From: Ectobacillus antri
GTDB taxonomy: Bacteria; Bacillota; Bacilli; Bacillales; Bacillaceae_G
Length of the DNA: 64,000 nt
Assembly: GCF_003852715.1 (NCBI RefSeq)
Contig: NZ_RIAV01000011.1
Coordinates: forward strand, 28,749 to 92,748
Reading direction: 5' to 3'
Shown here: positions 35,681 to 43,491 of the stretch, piece by piece
Numbering within the stretch: position 1 is the first letter of the stretch
Layout of the letters: every line of letters starts with the position of its first letter
The notes under the pieces: model-generated
What the model saw: the letters and a program-made list of their open reading frames with translations, nothing else
The model's database searches: none
Told to the model about the DNA's origin: nothing
Position numbers and translations under genes: made by a program

Positions 35681-36526
35681 ATGCTGAAAAAAATAGCATT
35701 GGCAGCAGGGATTTTCACTACGGTAGGAATCGTCGGTTTAACAACCACTGCTTTTACACAGGACGGAATTTCATGGGAGAATGTGATGGGCAAGCAGTAC
35801 GCATTTGATGAAAATAAATCGGCTGAAGCAGAGAAGGTTCAAAAGATACAAGTAGAGGTTGGGTCTGCAGATATTACAGTTAAACAAGGTGCGGGCGATC
35901 AAATTAAAGTCCGTTTACACGGGGAAGGAAATAAAAAAGGCATTCAAAAGATGAAGCTGGAACTGGTAGAGGACAATGATGCGTTAAAAATTCGTACAAA
36001 AAGCAATCACTTTGGCTGGTTTACGTATATCAACGCGAAGCTCGATGTAATTGTTCCTGAAAAGCTGTATGACCAAATTGCAGTGGAAACCGGTAGCGGT
36101 GATATAACAGTTGAAAATGTAAAAAGTAAGCAAATAGAAGTTGAAGCTTCTTCAGGTGATCTGCATATGTCTGGGCTTACTGCTGAGAAAATTAATCTAC
36201 ACGTGTCATCTGGGGATATCTATGGCGAGCGTTTGACAGGGGAAGTGAAAACAGAATCAAGTTCAGGTGATACGTTCTTGAAGTTAACGGAAGTTGCACA
36301 TAATATAAATCTCGACTCATCGAGCGGTGATATTGAAGTAACAATAGAAAAGGAACCAACAAACATGGCGCTGGATTTTAAAAGCTCCTCAGGAGATGGG
36401 AGAGTATCCATCCCGATGAATTATGAAGAAAAAACAAGCGATGAGATTCGCGGAAAAGTTGGTGCTGGTACACATCAGATGCAAGTAAGAATCAGTTCAG
36501 GTGATTTTACCTTGCATACGAATTAA
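35681..36526 (+). CDS. DUF4097 beta-repeat surface protein
   Basis: A 281-residue protein with one N-terminal hydrophobic segment (signal or anchor, residues 1-28). The remainder is a beta-solenoid-like series of SSGD-containing repeats (TGSGDI, SSGDL, SSGDI, SSGDT, SSGDI, SSGDG, SSGDF), the hallmark of DUF4097 proteins such as LiaG. It probably sits outside the membrane facing the wall. AGAGGAGAA precedes the ATG. An envelope-stress role is inferred from the family and neighbours. Confidence 0.85.
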   Translation: MLKKIALAAGIFTTVGIVGLTTTAFTQDGISWENVMGKQYAFDENKSAEAEKVQKIQVEVGSADITVKQGAGDQIKVRLHGEGNKKGIQKMKLELVEDNDALKIRTKSNHFGWFTYINAKLDVIVPEKLYDQIAVETGSGDITVENVKSKQIEVEASSGDLHMSGLTAEKINLHVSSGDIYGERLTGEVKTESSSGDTFLKLTEVAHNINLDSSSGDIEVTIEKEPTNMALDFKSSSGDGRVSIPMNYEEKTSDEIRGKVGAGTHQMQVRISSGDFTLHTN

Positions 36527-36532
36527 TATAGG

Positions 36533-36557
36533 GCCTCCTCATATAGGAGGCTTTTAT
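36533..36557 (+). terminator. Terminator of the DUF1700-DUF4097 operon
   Basis: GCCTCCT pairs with AGGAGGC and is followed by TTTT. Its right edge overlaps the direct repeat that flanks the adjacent mobile repeat. Confidence 0.7.
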
Positions 36558-36560
36558 AAA

Positions 36561-36781
36561 GGCTGTTTTCGCAAACTTTGTTGCTATGTAACAAATAGTG
36601 GGGAGTGGTTGATTTCCGCTCGGGGTTGCTTGCTTTCCGCGAGGTGTGCGGTGAGCCTCCTTGGCTTACAGCCTGTGGGGTCTCACCTGACCCGCTGCTC
36701 CCGCAGGAGTCTAGCACCTTCCGCTCCAACCAACCTTAAACAAAGAAACCCATCTTAAAACAACAATCTCTTAGAAAAGAG
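36561..36781 (+). mobile_element. MITE-like 221-bp repeat, copy 1
   Basis: The element begins GGCTGTTTTCGCAAAC and ends AGAAAAGAG. It is flanked by the direct repeat CTTTTATAAA at 36551-36560 and 36782-36791. The ends are imperfect inverted repeats (about 15 of 21 positions). The interior is GC-richer than its surroundings, with several hairpins around GTGAGCCTCCTTGGC. It is closely similar to 57554-57751 and has no credible gene. Confidence 0.85.
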
Positions 36782-36870
36782 CTTTTATAAAACACGCATC
36801 AAAAAATATGTATGTTTTACTTTTTCCTACTTCTTGTCCTTGGTATGATAAAAAGGAGAGGAGAGGAATT

Positions 36871-37968
36871 ATGAAGGATAAAAAGGGAATATGGGCGACA
36901 TTAGGCGGTATTGGCCTGTTTGCGCTCACAAAAGCAAAGTTTTTAGCAGTAGTATTAAAGCTATTAAAATTTAAAACGCTGATTTCCATGCTGGTATCTG
37001 TATGGGCCTATGCGCTTTTATATGGATGGAAGTTTGGGATTGTTCTTGTGTACTTGTTGTTTGTACATGAAATGGGTCACGTGTATGGTGCGAAAAAGAA
37101 GGGTATACCGACATCTCCAGCATTGTTCATCCCGTTTTTAGGAGCGGTTGTTGGTATGAAGGAATTACCGAAACGCTTAAAGGACGACGTGTTCATCTCT
37201 ATCATGGGACCATTTGCTGGCTTGCTTTCTATCATTCCATTTATCGTATTGTATTACGTAACGGGAGTGGATTTTTGGCTGCATATGTTTAAGGTTGGCG
37301 CACTGCTAAACTTATTTAACTTACTGCCGATGATGCCGCTAGACGGTGGACGTATCGCGCGTGCGCTGAGCACAAAATTAATTGCAATTGCCTTTACAAT
37401 CATGCTTGCCTTTACGTTCGTAAATCCGGATCCAATTCTTGTGCTTATCATTGTGTTTGGCGGTTTATATTTTGTATCCGCAGCATCTGAACGCTACGGC
37501 TGGCGCGAGAAGGCTGCGTATCGAGATGAATATCAGACTGCACTGCAAAAGTGGGAAAGTTTGCGAGCGGAGTGGCACGAAATTGCACCTGAAGATCGCT
37601 TATCTTGGTTAAATGGTAAGTTATATGAAGAAGGTCGCGTATTGGCGCAATACGAGCAGGAGTTTTATGCTTGGAACGGCAAACAAAGTAAGTGGCGCTG
37701 GACGCCAGAGACTGAAGCATTTAAGCGTGCCGAAGGAAAATTACAAGGTCAGTATCTCATTACGAAGGAAATGCAAACTTGGTATGACAATGAACCAGGT
37801 GAGTTACACAGTATTCATGAGGAGCTAAAAGCGTTGTCTGAGGAACTGGCGAAACAAGAGCTGTATGAAAAGTTAAGCAAAAAAGAGCGTGTTATCATTT
37901 TACTGCAATATGTATCTCTTGTTCTTGTATTGTCTGGTTGCATCGGTTTTGCGATGACTATGGAATGA
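36871..37968 (+). CDS. Site-2 (M50) metalloprotease family protein
   Basis: A 365-residue intramembrane zinc protease. Residues 1-210 form about six membrane spans with HEMGH, the zinc-binding motif, and NLLPMMPLDGGR, which supplies the third ligand. The C-terminal 150 residues are soluble and helical with many Trp and Tyr, and the protein ends in one more hydrophobic segment. Stacked GGAGAGG sites precede the ATG at 36871; an upstream frame to 36808 is unlikely. The substrate is unknown. Confidence 0.88.
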   Translation: MKDKKGIWATLGGIGLFALTKAKFLAVVLKLLKFKTLISMLVSVWAYALLYGWKFGIVLVYLLFVHEMGHVYGAKKKGIPTSPALFIPFLGAVVGMKELPKRLKDDVFISIMGPFAGLLSIIPFIVLYYVTGVDFWLHMFKVGALLNLFNLLPMMPLDGGRIARALSTKLIAIAFTIMLAFTFVNPDPILVLIIVFGGLYFVSAASERYGWREKAAYRDEYQTALQKWESLRAEWHEIAPEDRLSWLNGKLYEEGRVLAQYEQEFYAWNGKQSKWRWTPETEAFKRAEGKLQGQYLITKEMQTWYDNEPGELHSIHEELKALSEELAKQELYEKLSKKERVIILLQYVSLVLVLSGCIGFAMTME

Positions 37969-37998
37969 AAAAAGGTTGCCGTTTGGCAACCTTTTTAT
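37968..37998. terminator. Terminator between M50 protease and ywbE
   Basis: AAAAAGGTTGCC pairs with GGCAACCTTTTT around a GTTT loop. It serves both converging genes and overlaps the last bases of ywbE. Confidence 0.88.
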
Positions 37999-38189
37999 AT
38001 TCCAATCTCTTTTACCCGTCCCACTTGCCCATCGGTTAGCCGCACTTTAATGCCATGGGGATGAGATGGGGCATTTGTTAAAATATCTTTTACAATGCCA
38101 GAGGTCAGCTTACCTGTTCGTTGATCCTGCTTTAGAACAATTTTTACAGCGGAGCCGGGCTGGATATCACGACGATGATGGCCATTCAT
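37995..38189 (-). CDS. ywbE: YwbE-family protein
   Basis: A 64-residue protein of the conserved YwbE family (DUF2196). It shows RRDIQPGSAVKIVLKQDQRTG, the repeated VKDILTNAPSHPHGIKVRL block and a final GQVGRVKEI, suggesting a small SH3-like or RNA-binding beta barrel. Its function is not established. Its start overlaps the stop of the preceding small basic protein (TAATG), so the two are co-translated. Confidence 0.88.
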   Translation of the reverse strand: MNGHHRRDIQPGSAVKIVLKQDQRTGKLTSGIVKDILTNAPSHPHGIKVRLTDGQVGRVKEIGI

Positions 38190-38371
38190 TATACACCCAT
38201 GCGTCTACGTTGGTTGTTTGGCTTCTTTGTTTGCTGACTCTTCATGCCTTTTGTAGCTGTCGAGCCTTTCAGACTCCCTTTCCCCTGCGCCTGCGCTTGT
38301 TTTTTTGCCGCCAATTGCTGCATCATTACTTCTTTTAAGCTTAGCTTTTTTCCGTTTTGTTCGGTTGCCAT
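38189..38371 (-). CDS. Small basic protein upstream of ywbE
   Basis: A 60-residue, Lys/Gln/Ala-rich protein starting MATEQNGKKLSLKEVMMQQL and ending in a basic NNQRRRMGV tail. It is probably helical and RNA-associated. AAGGAG lies 9 bases before the ATG at 38371; the frame to 38419 lacks a site. It is not recognised as a named family. Tight coupling to ywbE and divergence from a DEAD-box helicase gene suggest an RNA-related job, which is inference only. Confidence 0.65.
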   Translation of the reverse strand: MATEQNGKKLSLKEVMMQQLAAKKQAQAQGKGSLKGSTATKGMKSQQTKKPNNQRRRMGV

Positions 38372-38510
38372 GTATGTGGTCTCCTTTTGTATGAAGTTGG
38401 TATTCTCATTATAATACACCGCAACTCAGAAAGCCATGTGGCAAAAAGTTCAGCCGAGCGCCATGTTTTCCAGTATACTGAGAAAGGCATACTAAAGAAG
38501 AGGTGATGAT

Positions 38511-39743
38511 GTGAAGGACTTTGCAAGTCTTACCATACATGAAGATTTACAGAAAAGATTACAGCGTAATGGATTAAGCAGCCCTACACCGGTACAGGAA
38601 AAGGCAATTCCGTTATTGCTCGCAGGAAAAGATGTAGTTGCACAGGCGCAAACAGGAACGGGAAAAACATTGGCATTTGTACTGCCAATTCTACAACATA
38701 TAAACCCTGACTTACCGCACATTCAAGCACTTATTGTTGCACCAACGCGAGAACTGGCTGTCCAAATTACAGGCGAAATTGAAAAGCTTCGCACACCGGA
38801 TATTCATGTGCTTGCTGTTTATGGGGGACAAGATGTAGAGCGACAAATCAAGAAATTAGCAGGTGCAACACATATCGTTGTTGGGACACCCGGTCGCCTT
38901 CTTGACCATATGCGCCGCAAAACAATTGATGTGTCGGATATTTCGACGCTCGTACTAGATGAGGCAGACCAGATGCTGCACATTGGATTTTTATCGGAAG
39001 TAGAAACGATTATTGAAAAAACATCTCCGGACCGACAAACAGCTTTATTCTCGGCAACCATGCCAGGAGAAATTCGAGCGCTAGCGAAGCGTTATATGAA
39101 GAAGCCTGAAAATGTCCAGATCAAAGCTTCGCAAATTACTGTAAAGTATATTCGCCAAATTGCCGTAGAAACAACAGACCGTACGAAGCAAGCTTCTTTG
39201 CGCGATATGCTTGAGCGCGAGCAGCCATTTCTTGCAATGATTTTTTGCCGCACAAAGCGCCGCGCAAGCACACTAAATGCTGCACTGCAAGAGCACGGCT
39301 ATAACTGTGACGAATTGCACGGTGATTTATCGCAAGCAAAGCGTGAAAAGGTTATGGAACGCTTTCGCCAGGCAAAGCTACAATTCCTAGTAGCGACGGA
39401 TGTTGCGGCACGTGGCCTTGATGTAGAAGGGGTGACTCACGTTTTCAACTACGATATTCCACATGATGTGGAGAGCTATATCCACCGCATTGGACGAACA
39501 GGTCGTGCGGGAGAAAGTGGATTGGCTGTCACATTCTTCGCGCCAAAAGATAAACAGCATTTAGAAATGATTGAAAAAGGAATCAAAATGAAAATAGAGC
39601 GCATTGAGCGCCCGAAAACAGAAGAGGTACAAGCAGACAGACCGAATCGGGAGCCGCGAGGCAAAAAGCCGGCATTTAAACAAGGCGGTCGAAAGCCAGC
39701 ACGTGCGCAGGCAAAAAGCAGTCAAGGGCGCCGAAAGAGGTAA
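38511..39743 (+). CDS. DEAD-box RNA helicase
   Basis: A 410-residue ATP-dependent RNA helicase. All SF2 motifs are present: [38 protein letters not shown] and HRIGRTGR. A short Arg/Lys-rich tail ([20 protein letters not shown]) replaces the longer tails of CshA-type enzymes and probably binds RNA. The start is a GTG at 38511 after AGAGGTGAT; an ATG three bases earlier is followed by a stop. Roles in cold adaptation, ribosome assembly or mRNA decay are known for the family; which applies is unknown. Confidence 0.93.
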   Translation: MKDFASLTIHEDLQKRLQRNGLSSPTPVQEKAIPLLLAGKDVVAQAQTGTGKTLAFVLPILQHINPDLPHIQALIVAPTRELAVQITGEIEKLRTPDIHVLAVYGGQDVERQIKKLAGATHIVVGTPGRLLDHMRRKTIDVSDISTLVLDEADQMLHIGFLSEVETIIEKTSPDRQTALFSATMPGEIRALAKRYMKKPENVQIKASQITVKYIRQIAVETTDRTKQASLRDMLEREQPFLAMIFCRTKRRASTLNAALQEHGYNCDELHGDLSQAKREKVMERFRQAKLQFLVATDVAARGLDVEGVTHVFNYDIPHDVESYIHRIGRTGRAGESGLAVTFFAPKDKQHLEMIEKGIKMKIERIERPKTEEVQADRPNREPRGKKPAFKQGGRKPARAQAKSSQGRRKR

Positions 39744-39790
39744 GATATGATTAATCATATGTGCGAAACCGCATATGGAATTTGATTTGT

Positions 39791-39822
39791 AAAGGCAGCT
39801 TTGAATTACAAGCTGTCTTTTT
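39791..39822 (+). terminator. Terminator of the DEAD-box helicase gene
   Basis: AGGCAGCTT and AAGCTGTCTT pair with an 8-base loop, followed by TTT. Confidence 0.7.
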
Positions 39823-39923
39823 ACGTATAAATATCGGAAAATTTACAAAATTAATGAAAAAAGGATGTGGAAATGTTGTATGATAACGGAGTGTGTATTT
39901 CAAATAAAAAGGAGAATGAGGAC

Positions 39924-41075
39924 ATGAAAATGCAGTATGCAAAACGTTTTTTTGCACTTTTAGTTATCATGACATGTATCATGACAACCGTATCCATGAA
40001 GTCAGTATTTGCTGGGGACGGATCGGCCGCTTCACCGTACACGGTAGCGCAAGCAATCGCCACGCAAAACAATACACTGAAAACCGTGCAAGGGTACGTT
40101 GTGGGACAACCGACAGCAACCAACACAGTCGTTACAAGTAATTATCCAAATGATTATGCACTTGCGTTAGCGGACAGTCCAACCGAAACGAACACAGCTA
40201 ACATGATTTACGTACAAATTCCCACTTCATATCGTACAACTTTTGGTTTGCAAAGCAATCCAAGCTTAAAGGGTACTGCAGTAAAGGTGACAGGCTACTT
40301 AACAGCGTATTTTACACATGCAGGTATTAAAAATGTAACGAGTATGGAAAAGAGCGCCAGCACGGGCGGCGGTACAACAACTCCTTATGATAGTACATAC
40401 TACAGTAGCGCCATCGGTAAAACAGGTAGCGCATTAAAACAAGAGTTGCATAACATCATTGATGATCATACAAAGCTTTCTTATGATGCGGTATGGGATG
40501 CACTGCGTTATACAGATGAAGATCCGAACAATACTAACAATGTAATTCTACTATACACCGGTCGTTCGCAAGGGAAGTTCACAAACGGATCTGGCGTGGA
40601 CGACTGGAACCGTGAGCATGTGTGGGCAAAATCGCATGGTGATTTCGGAACTACGGCAGGAGCGGGCACGGATCTACATCATTTGCGTCCGACAGACGTA
40701 TCCGTAAACAGTGCACGCGGCAATTTAGACTTTGATAACGGCGGTGTATATCACTCCGAGGCGACGCAATGTCGTTATGACAGCGATTCTTGGGAACCAA
40801 GAGACAGTGTAAAAGGCGATGTAGCACGCATGCTGTTTTATATGGCGGTGCGCTATGAAGGGGACAACGGTGAACTAAACTTAGAGATAAACAACTATGT
40901 AAATAACGGCACAGCTCCTTACCATGGAAAACTTTCTGTGCTGCTACAATGGCACGCGCAAGACCCTGTTGATAACTTTGAAAGAAAGCGCAACGATATT
41001 ATCTACACAAAATATCAACATAACCGCAATCCATTCATTGACCATCCGGAGTGGGTAAATGCCATCTGGCAATAA
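39924..41075 (+). CDS. Secreted endonuclease I with N-terminal OB-like domain
   Basis: A 383-residue extracellular nuclease. A signal peptide (residues 1-31, ending SVFAG) is followed by an OB-fold-type domain (TVQGYVVGQPTA to TGYLTAYF) that probably binds nucleic acid, and then an Endonuclease_1 domain. That domain carries the catalytic NREHVWAKSHG (His-Me finger type), LHHLRPTDVSVNSARGN and the RNPFIDHPEW terminus. AAAAAGGAG precedes the ATG at 39924. The protein probably degrades extracellular DNA or RNA for nutrients. Confidence 0.92.
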   Translation: MKMQYAKRFFALLVIMTCIMTTVSMKSVFAGDGSAASPYTVAQAIATQNNTLKTVQGYVVGQPTATNTVVTSNYPNDYALALADSPTETNTANMIYVQIPTSYRTTFGLQSNPSLKGTAVKVTGYLTAYFTHAGIKNVTSMEKSASTGGGTTTPYDSTYYSSAIGKTGSALKQELHNIIDDHTKLSYDAVWDALRYTDEDPNNTNNVILLYTGRSQGKFTNGSGVDDWNREHVWAKSHGDFGTTAGAGTDLHHLRPTDVSVNSARGNLDFDNGGVYHSEATQCRYDSDSWEPRDSVKGDVARMLFYMAVRYEGDNGELNLEINNYVNNGTAPYHGKLSVLLQWHAQDPVDNFERKRNDIIYTKYQHNRNPFIDHPEWVNAIWQ

Positions 41076-41080
41076 TGCCT

Positions 41081-41112
41081 AGACCTGTGCGATTGCACAG
41101 GTCTTTTTTAGA
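41081..41112 (+). terminator. Terminator of the endonuclease gene
   Basis: AGACCTGTGC and GCACAGGTCT form a 10-bp stem with a 4-base loop and T run. Confidence 0.92.
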
Positions 41113-41136
41113 ATAGCTTATAAAGATAACGAAGAG

Positions 41137-41280
41137 GAATCGGCCGATAGAAGTAGGAAACCGGCCGATAGAAGTAGGAAACCGGCCGATAGAAGTAGGA
41201 AACCGGCTGATAGAAGTAGGAAACCGGCCGATAGAAGTAGGAATCGGCCGATAGAAGTAGGAATCGGCCGATAACAATAG
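41137..41280. repeat. 20/21-bp tandem repeat, seven copies
   Basis: The unit GAA(A)CCGGCCGATAGAAGTAG or GAATCGGCCGATAGAAGTAG occurs from 41137 with unit lengths 20, 21, 21, 21, 21, 20 and 20, and one further degenerate unit to 41300. It contains the CGGCCG palindrome. It directly follows a terminator and is non-coding. Confidence 0.93.
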
Positions 41281-41300
41281 CAACTCGGTTGATATTGCTA

Positions 41301-41772
41301 CAAATAAATGAAAAATAATTTGTGTAAGCTACTCTCCATTTAGAGTAATTTATATTTTCAGAAAACATTGACAGATAGAAAGGTTATTCTTTACCATGAA
41401 TATGAAAGATGTTTTGTAAAAGACTTCTTAGTATATAACCGTATTGTTTCTGCAAAGGAGGTATCTGTTTACAGTTGCACCGGATCTCACATCTCATTAG
41501 GGTGATTACCCATACGTAGGGAGCAGACGCGACAGGTTGCATTTGTAGACAGTATTTGTCTATATTCAAACAAAAATGTAATCGCTTCCATAATAGCTGG
41601 TTAAAATTTAATACTCCAGCTGACATTTATGCAGTACAAAGCCAGCTCCGCTCAAACGGCTATGATTCAAATGAACGTCTGGCTAAAGGGAAAGACCACG
41701 ATGATCACAGGATAAAGGAGGATAATATTATTACGAATTTGTATTGCTAAATTATTTCGTAAGGAGACTGTT
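41301..41772. other. 470-bp leader region of the kynBA operon
   Basis: No convincing gene was found. A 64-codon frame at 41556-41750 lacks a family match and a good start and may be a remnant. AAGGAGG at 41456 and 41717 are not followed by long frames. The stretch may hold the kyn promoter and regulatory sites; none is clear. Confidence 0.4.
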
Positions 41773-42399
41773 ATGATTATTGATATTTCTAGACCGCTTC
41801 ATACGAAAACACCGACTTGGCCAGGTGATACACCTTTTTCATATGAGGTCAGCTGGTCAAAGGAGCAGAGCGGATCAGTAAATGTAGGAAAGCTAACGAT
41901 GAGTATTCATACCGGTACGCATGTAGATGCGCCATTTCATTTTGATAACGAGGGCAAACAAACGTGCGAACTGCCGCTAGAAAGATATATCGGTAAGGCT
42001 CGCGTTGTGGATATGATAGGAAAGCAAAGCATTGGTAGTAGTGACTTTCAAGATTTGGATATAAAAGGAGTCGAACGTTTATTGCTTCGCACGTCTTCTT
42101 GGAGTAATTCAGAGATGTTTCCAGATTCTATTACGTACCTAGAGGCTGATCTTGCACCATATTTGGCAGCGCAAGGCGTGCAACTCATTGGGGTGGATGT
42201 TCCCTCGGTCGACCCGCTTGATAGTAAGAAATTACTGGCTCATCATGCACTTCACCGCCACGGCATTCATATTTTAGAAGGTTTGGATTTAGAAGGAGTC
42301 AACCCAGGTGACTATGAGCTTGTTGCGTTGCCGCTAGCGCTCATAGAAGGAGATGGTAGTCCTGTGCGTGCGATACTTCGTTCATGGAAAGGGGACTAA
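41773..42399 (+). CDS. kynB: Kynurenine formamidase (arylformamidase)
   Basis: A 208-residue cyclase-family metallohydrolase that converts N-formylkynurenine to kynurenine in tryptophan catabolism. It opens DISRPLHTKTPTWPGDTPF and carries the metal-binding HTGTHVDAPFHF, GVDVPSVDPLD and the HHALHRHGIHILEGL active-site segment. AAGGAG precedes the ATG. It is the first of two genes; kynA follows within 5 bases. The length and motifs agree with bacterial KynB. Confidence 0.94.
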   Translation: MIIDISRPLHTKTPTWPGDTPFSYEVSWSKEQSGSVNVGKLTMSIHTGTHVDAPFHFDNEGKQTCELPLERYIGKARVVDMIGKQSIGSSDFQDLDIKGVERLLLRTSSWSNSEMFPDSITYLEADLAPYLAAQGVQLIGVDVPSVDPLDSKKLLAHHALHRHGIHILEGLDLEGVNPGDYELVALPLALIEGDGSPVRAILRSWKGD

Positions 42400-42403
42400 A
42401 ACA

Positions 42404-43093
42404 ATGAAAAAGCTAACAGATTACGAGAAATATATTCGAACAGAAGAGCTGTTGGAGTTGCAGAAAACAGAGGGAGAATTATGCTGTGATGATGAATTGA
42501 CGTTTCAAACCATTCACCAAATTGCTGAGCTGCATTTTAAACTGATTCTGCAGCATATTAAGCTAGCTAATCAATATATGAGAGGAAGCGAGCTGACAAA
42601 AGCAATTGCGCAGCTTCGTCGGATAAATGTGCATCTCGAGCACTTACCGCATGTATTTGATATGGTGAAAGCGATTAGCCCGCGTGATTATCACACAATC
42701 CGCTTGGCTTTAGGAAGAGGAAGTGGTCAGGACTCTCCAGGATTTAATGCGATTTTACAACAAGGCCCTACACTGTGGGCACCGTTTGAAACATTACTTT
42801 TGCAAAATGGATTATCGCCTCTTACATTACATCAAGATGCACACAAGTATTTTTCGCTCTTTACCTTAATGCAGGAGTTGCATACATTTGATGAAAAGTT
42901 TCAAAGCTTCCGTTATTCACATATTCAGCTTGTACGCCGCATGATTGGTCTTGAAACAAAAAGTTTAAAAGGGGTACCTGCACAGGCGTTAGAACGCGGA
43001 GCTCGAACGATGTTTTACCCGCAGCTTTGGCGTGCAATTAGTGATCTAACGGATGTAACAGGATCTAGCTATAACCCACAGCCACTGGATTGA
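42404..43093 (+). CDS. kynA: Tryptophan 2,3-dioxygenase family protein
   Basis: A 229-residue heme dioxygenase-type protein that would open the indole ring of tryptophan to N-formylkynurenine. It has YEKYIRTEELLELQ, ELTFQTIHQIAELHFKLIL (substrate region) and SFRYSHIQLVRRMIGLE, where the His fits the heme ligand of the family. It is shorter than typical 270-280 residue enzymes and its C-terminal GTGG-type loop reads KSLKGVPAQ, so activity is likely but not certain. The ATG at 42404 follows GGAAAGGGGA. kynU, usually nearby, is absent. Confidence 0.85.
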   Translation: MKKLTDYEKYIRTEELLELQKTEGELCCDDELTFQTIHQIAELHFKLILQHIKLANQYMRGSELTKAIAQLRRINVHLEHLPHVFDMVKAISPRDYHTIRLALGRGSGQDSPGFNAILQQGPTLWAPFETLLLQNGLSPLTLHQDAHKYFSLFTLMQELHTFDEKFQSFRYSHIQLVRRMIGLETKSLKGVPAQALERGARTMFYPQLWRAISDLTDVTGSSYNPQPLD

Positions 43094-43099
43094 ACAAAC

Positions 43100-43117
43100 T
43101 AAACAAACGTTTGATTA
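43100..43117. promoter_or_regulatory. Palindrome TAAACAAACGTTTGATTA
   Basis: This is a variant of the perfect palindrome at 7112. It lies between the kynA stop codon and its terminator and is followed by AAAGG, as at 63657. Confidence 0.55.
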
Positions 43118-43118
43118 A

Positions 43119-43152
43119 AAGGTGTGTATCCGCAAAATACATACCTTTTTTT
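43119..43152 (+). terminator. Terminator of kynBA
   Basis: AAGGTGTGTAT and ATACATACCTT form the stem, followed by seven T residues. Confidence 0.85.
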
Positions 43153-43161
43153 GCATATACG

Positions 43162-43226
43162 TTCCGTTATTCCGGAAAATTCCGTTTTAGCGGAAATGCA
43201 AGTGTTTAAATTCCGATTTTTCGGAA
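43162..43226. promoter_or_regulatory. Three upstream activator inverted repeats TTCCG-N6-CGGAA
   Basis: Sites at 43162-43177, 43180-43195 and 43211-43226 share TTCCG and CGGAA arms with 6-base spacers. They lie about 110-170 bp upstream of a sigma-54 promoter, the usual position of enhancer sites for sigma-54 activators. Confidence 0.8.
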
Positions 43227-43333
43227 AATAAACAAAATATAGTGGGTATTGAAGTTTCTTTTTAGAAGCAGGTACAAAAGCTTCTCGTTGATACGATTAA
43301 GTTTCTAAAAATTGTACGTAATAATTATATGAG

Positions 43334-43350
43334 TTGGCACAGTATTTGCT
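43334..43350 (+). promoter_or_regulatory. Sigma-54 promoter of the hydroxybutyrate operon
   Basis: TTGGCAC-AGTAT-TTGCT matches the -24/-12 consensus of sigma-54 promoters with the GG and GC doublets correctly spaced. It is about 140 bp before the permease gene. Confidence 0.88.
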
Positions 43351-43419
43351 TTATTAAGAAGAGAAAAGGAACAAATATTAAGGAAAGGAGAAGCTACTAA
43401 ACTTTTATTATAACAAAAA

Positions 43420-43433
43420 TGAAAACGGTTACT
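43420..43433. promoter_or_regulatory. cre-like site in the leader of the hydroxybutyrate operon
   Basis: TGAAAACGGTTACT matches the CcpA cre consensus at all but the last position. It lies downstream of the sigma-54 start point, where a bound CcpA could block elongation. Confidence 0.5.
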
Positions 43434-43491
43434 TTTTTATTGCAATTATTTATTTTTATACAAACCGTATAAAGGGAAAAGGGGGATGTTT

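Noticed and set aside
36501..36758. Short frames on both strands across 36.5-36.8 kb
   Set aside because: They lie within the MITE-like repeat and are not shared in frame with the second copy.
41035..41368. Minus-strand frames with repeated SIGRFPT or YFYRPVS units over the 41.1 kb array
   Set aside because: They arise from the non-coding tandem repeat being read in different frames. They have no signal for translation, and mixed 20- and 21-bp units break any single frame.
41495..41515. T-box-like AGGGTGATTACC in the kyn leader
   Set aside because: It lacks the conserved GGTACCGCG continuation, a following terminator and a Stem I-like region.
41556..41750. A 64-codon frame before kynB
   Set aside because: There is no ribosome site at its start and no recognised family. 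It may be a decayed fragment, so it is mentioned only within the intergenic entry.
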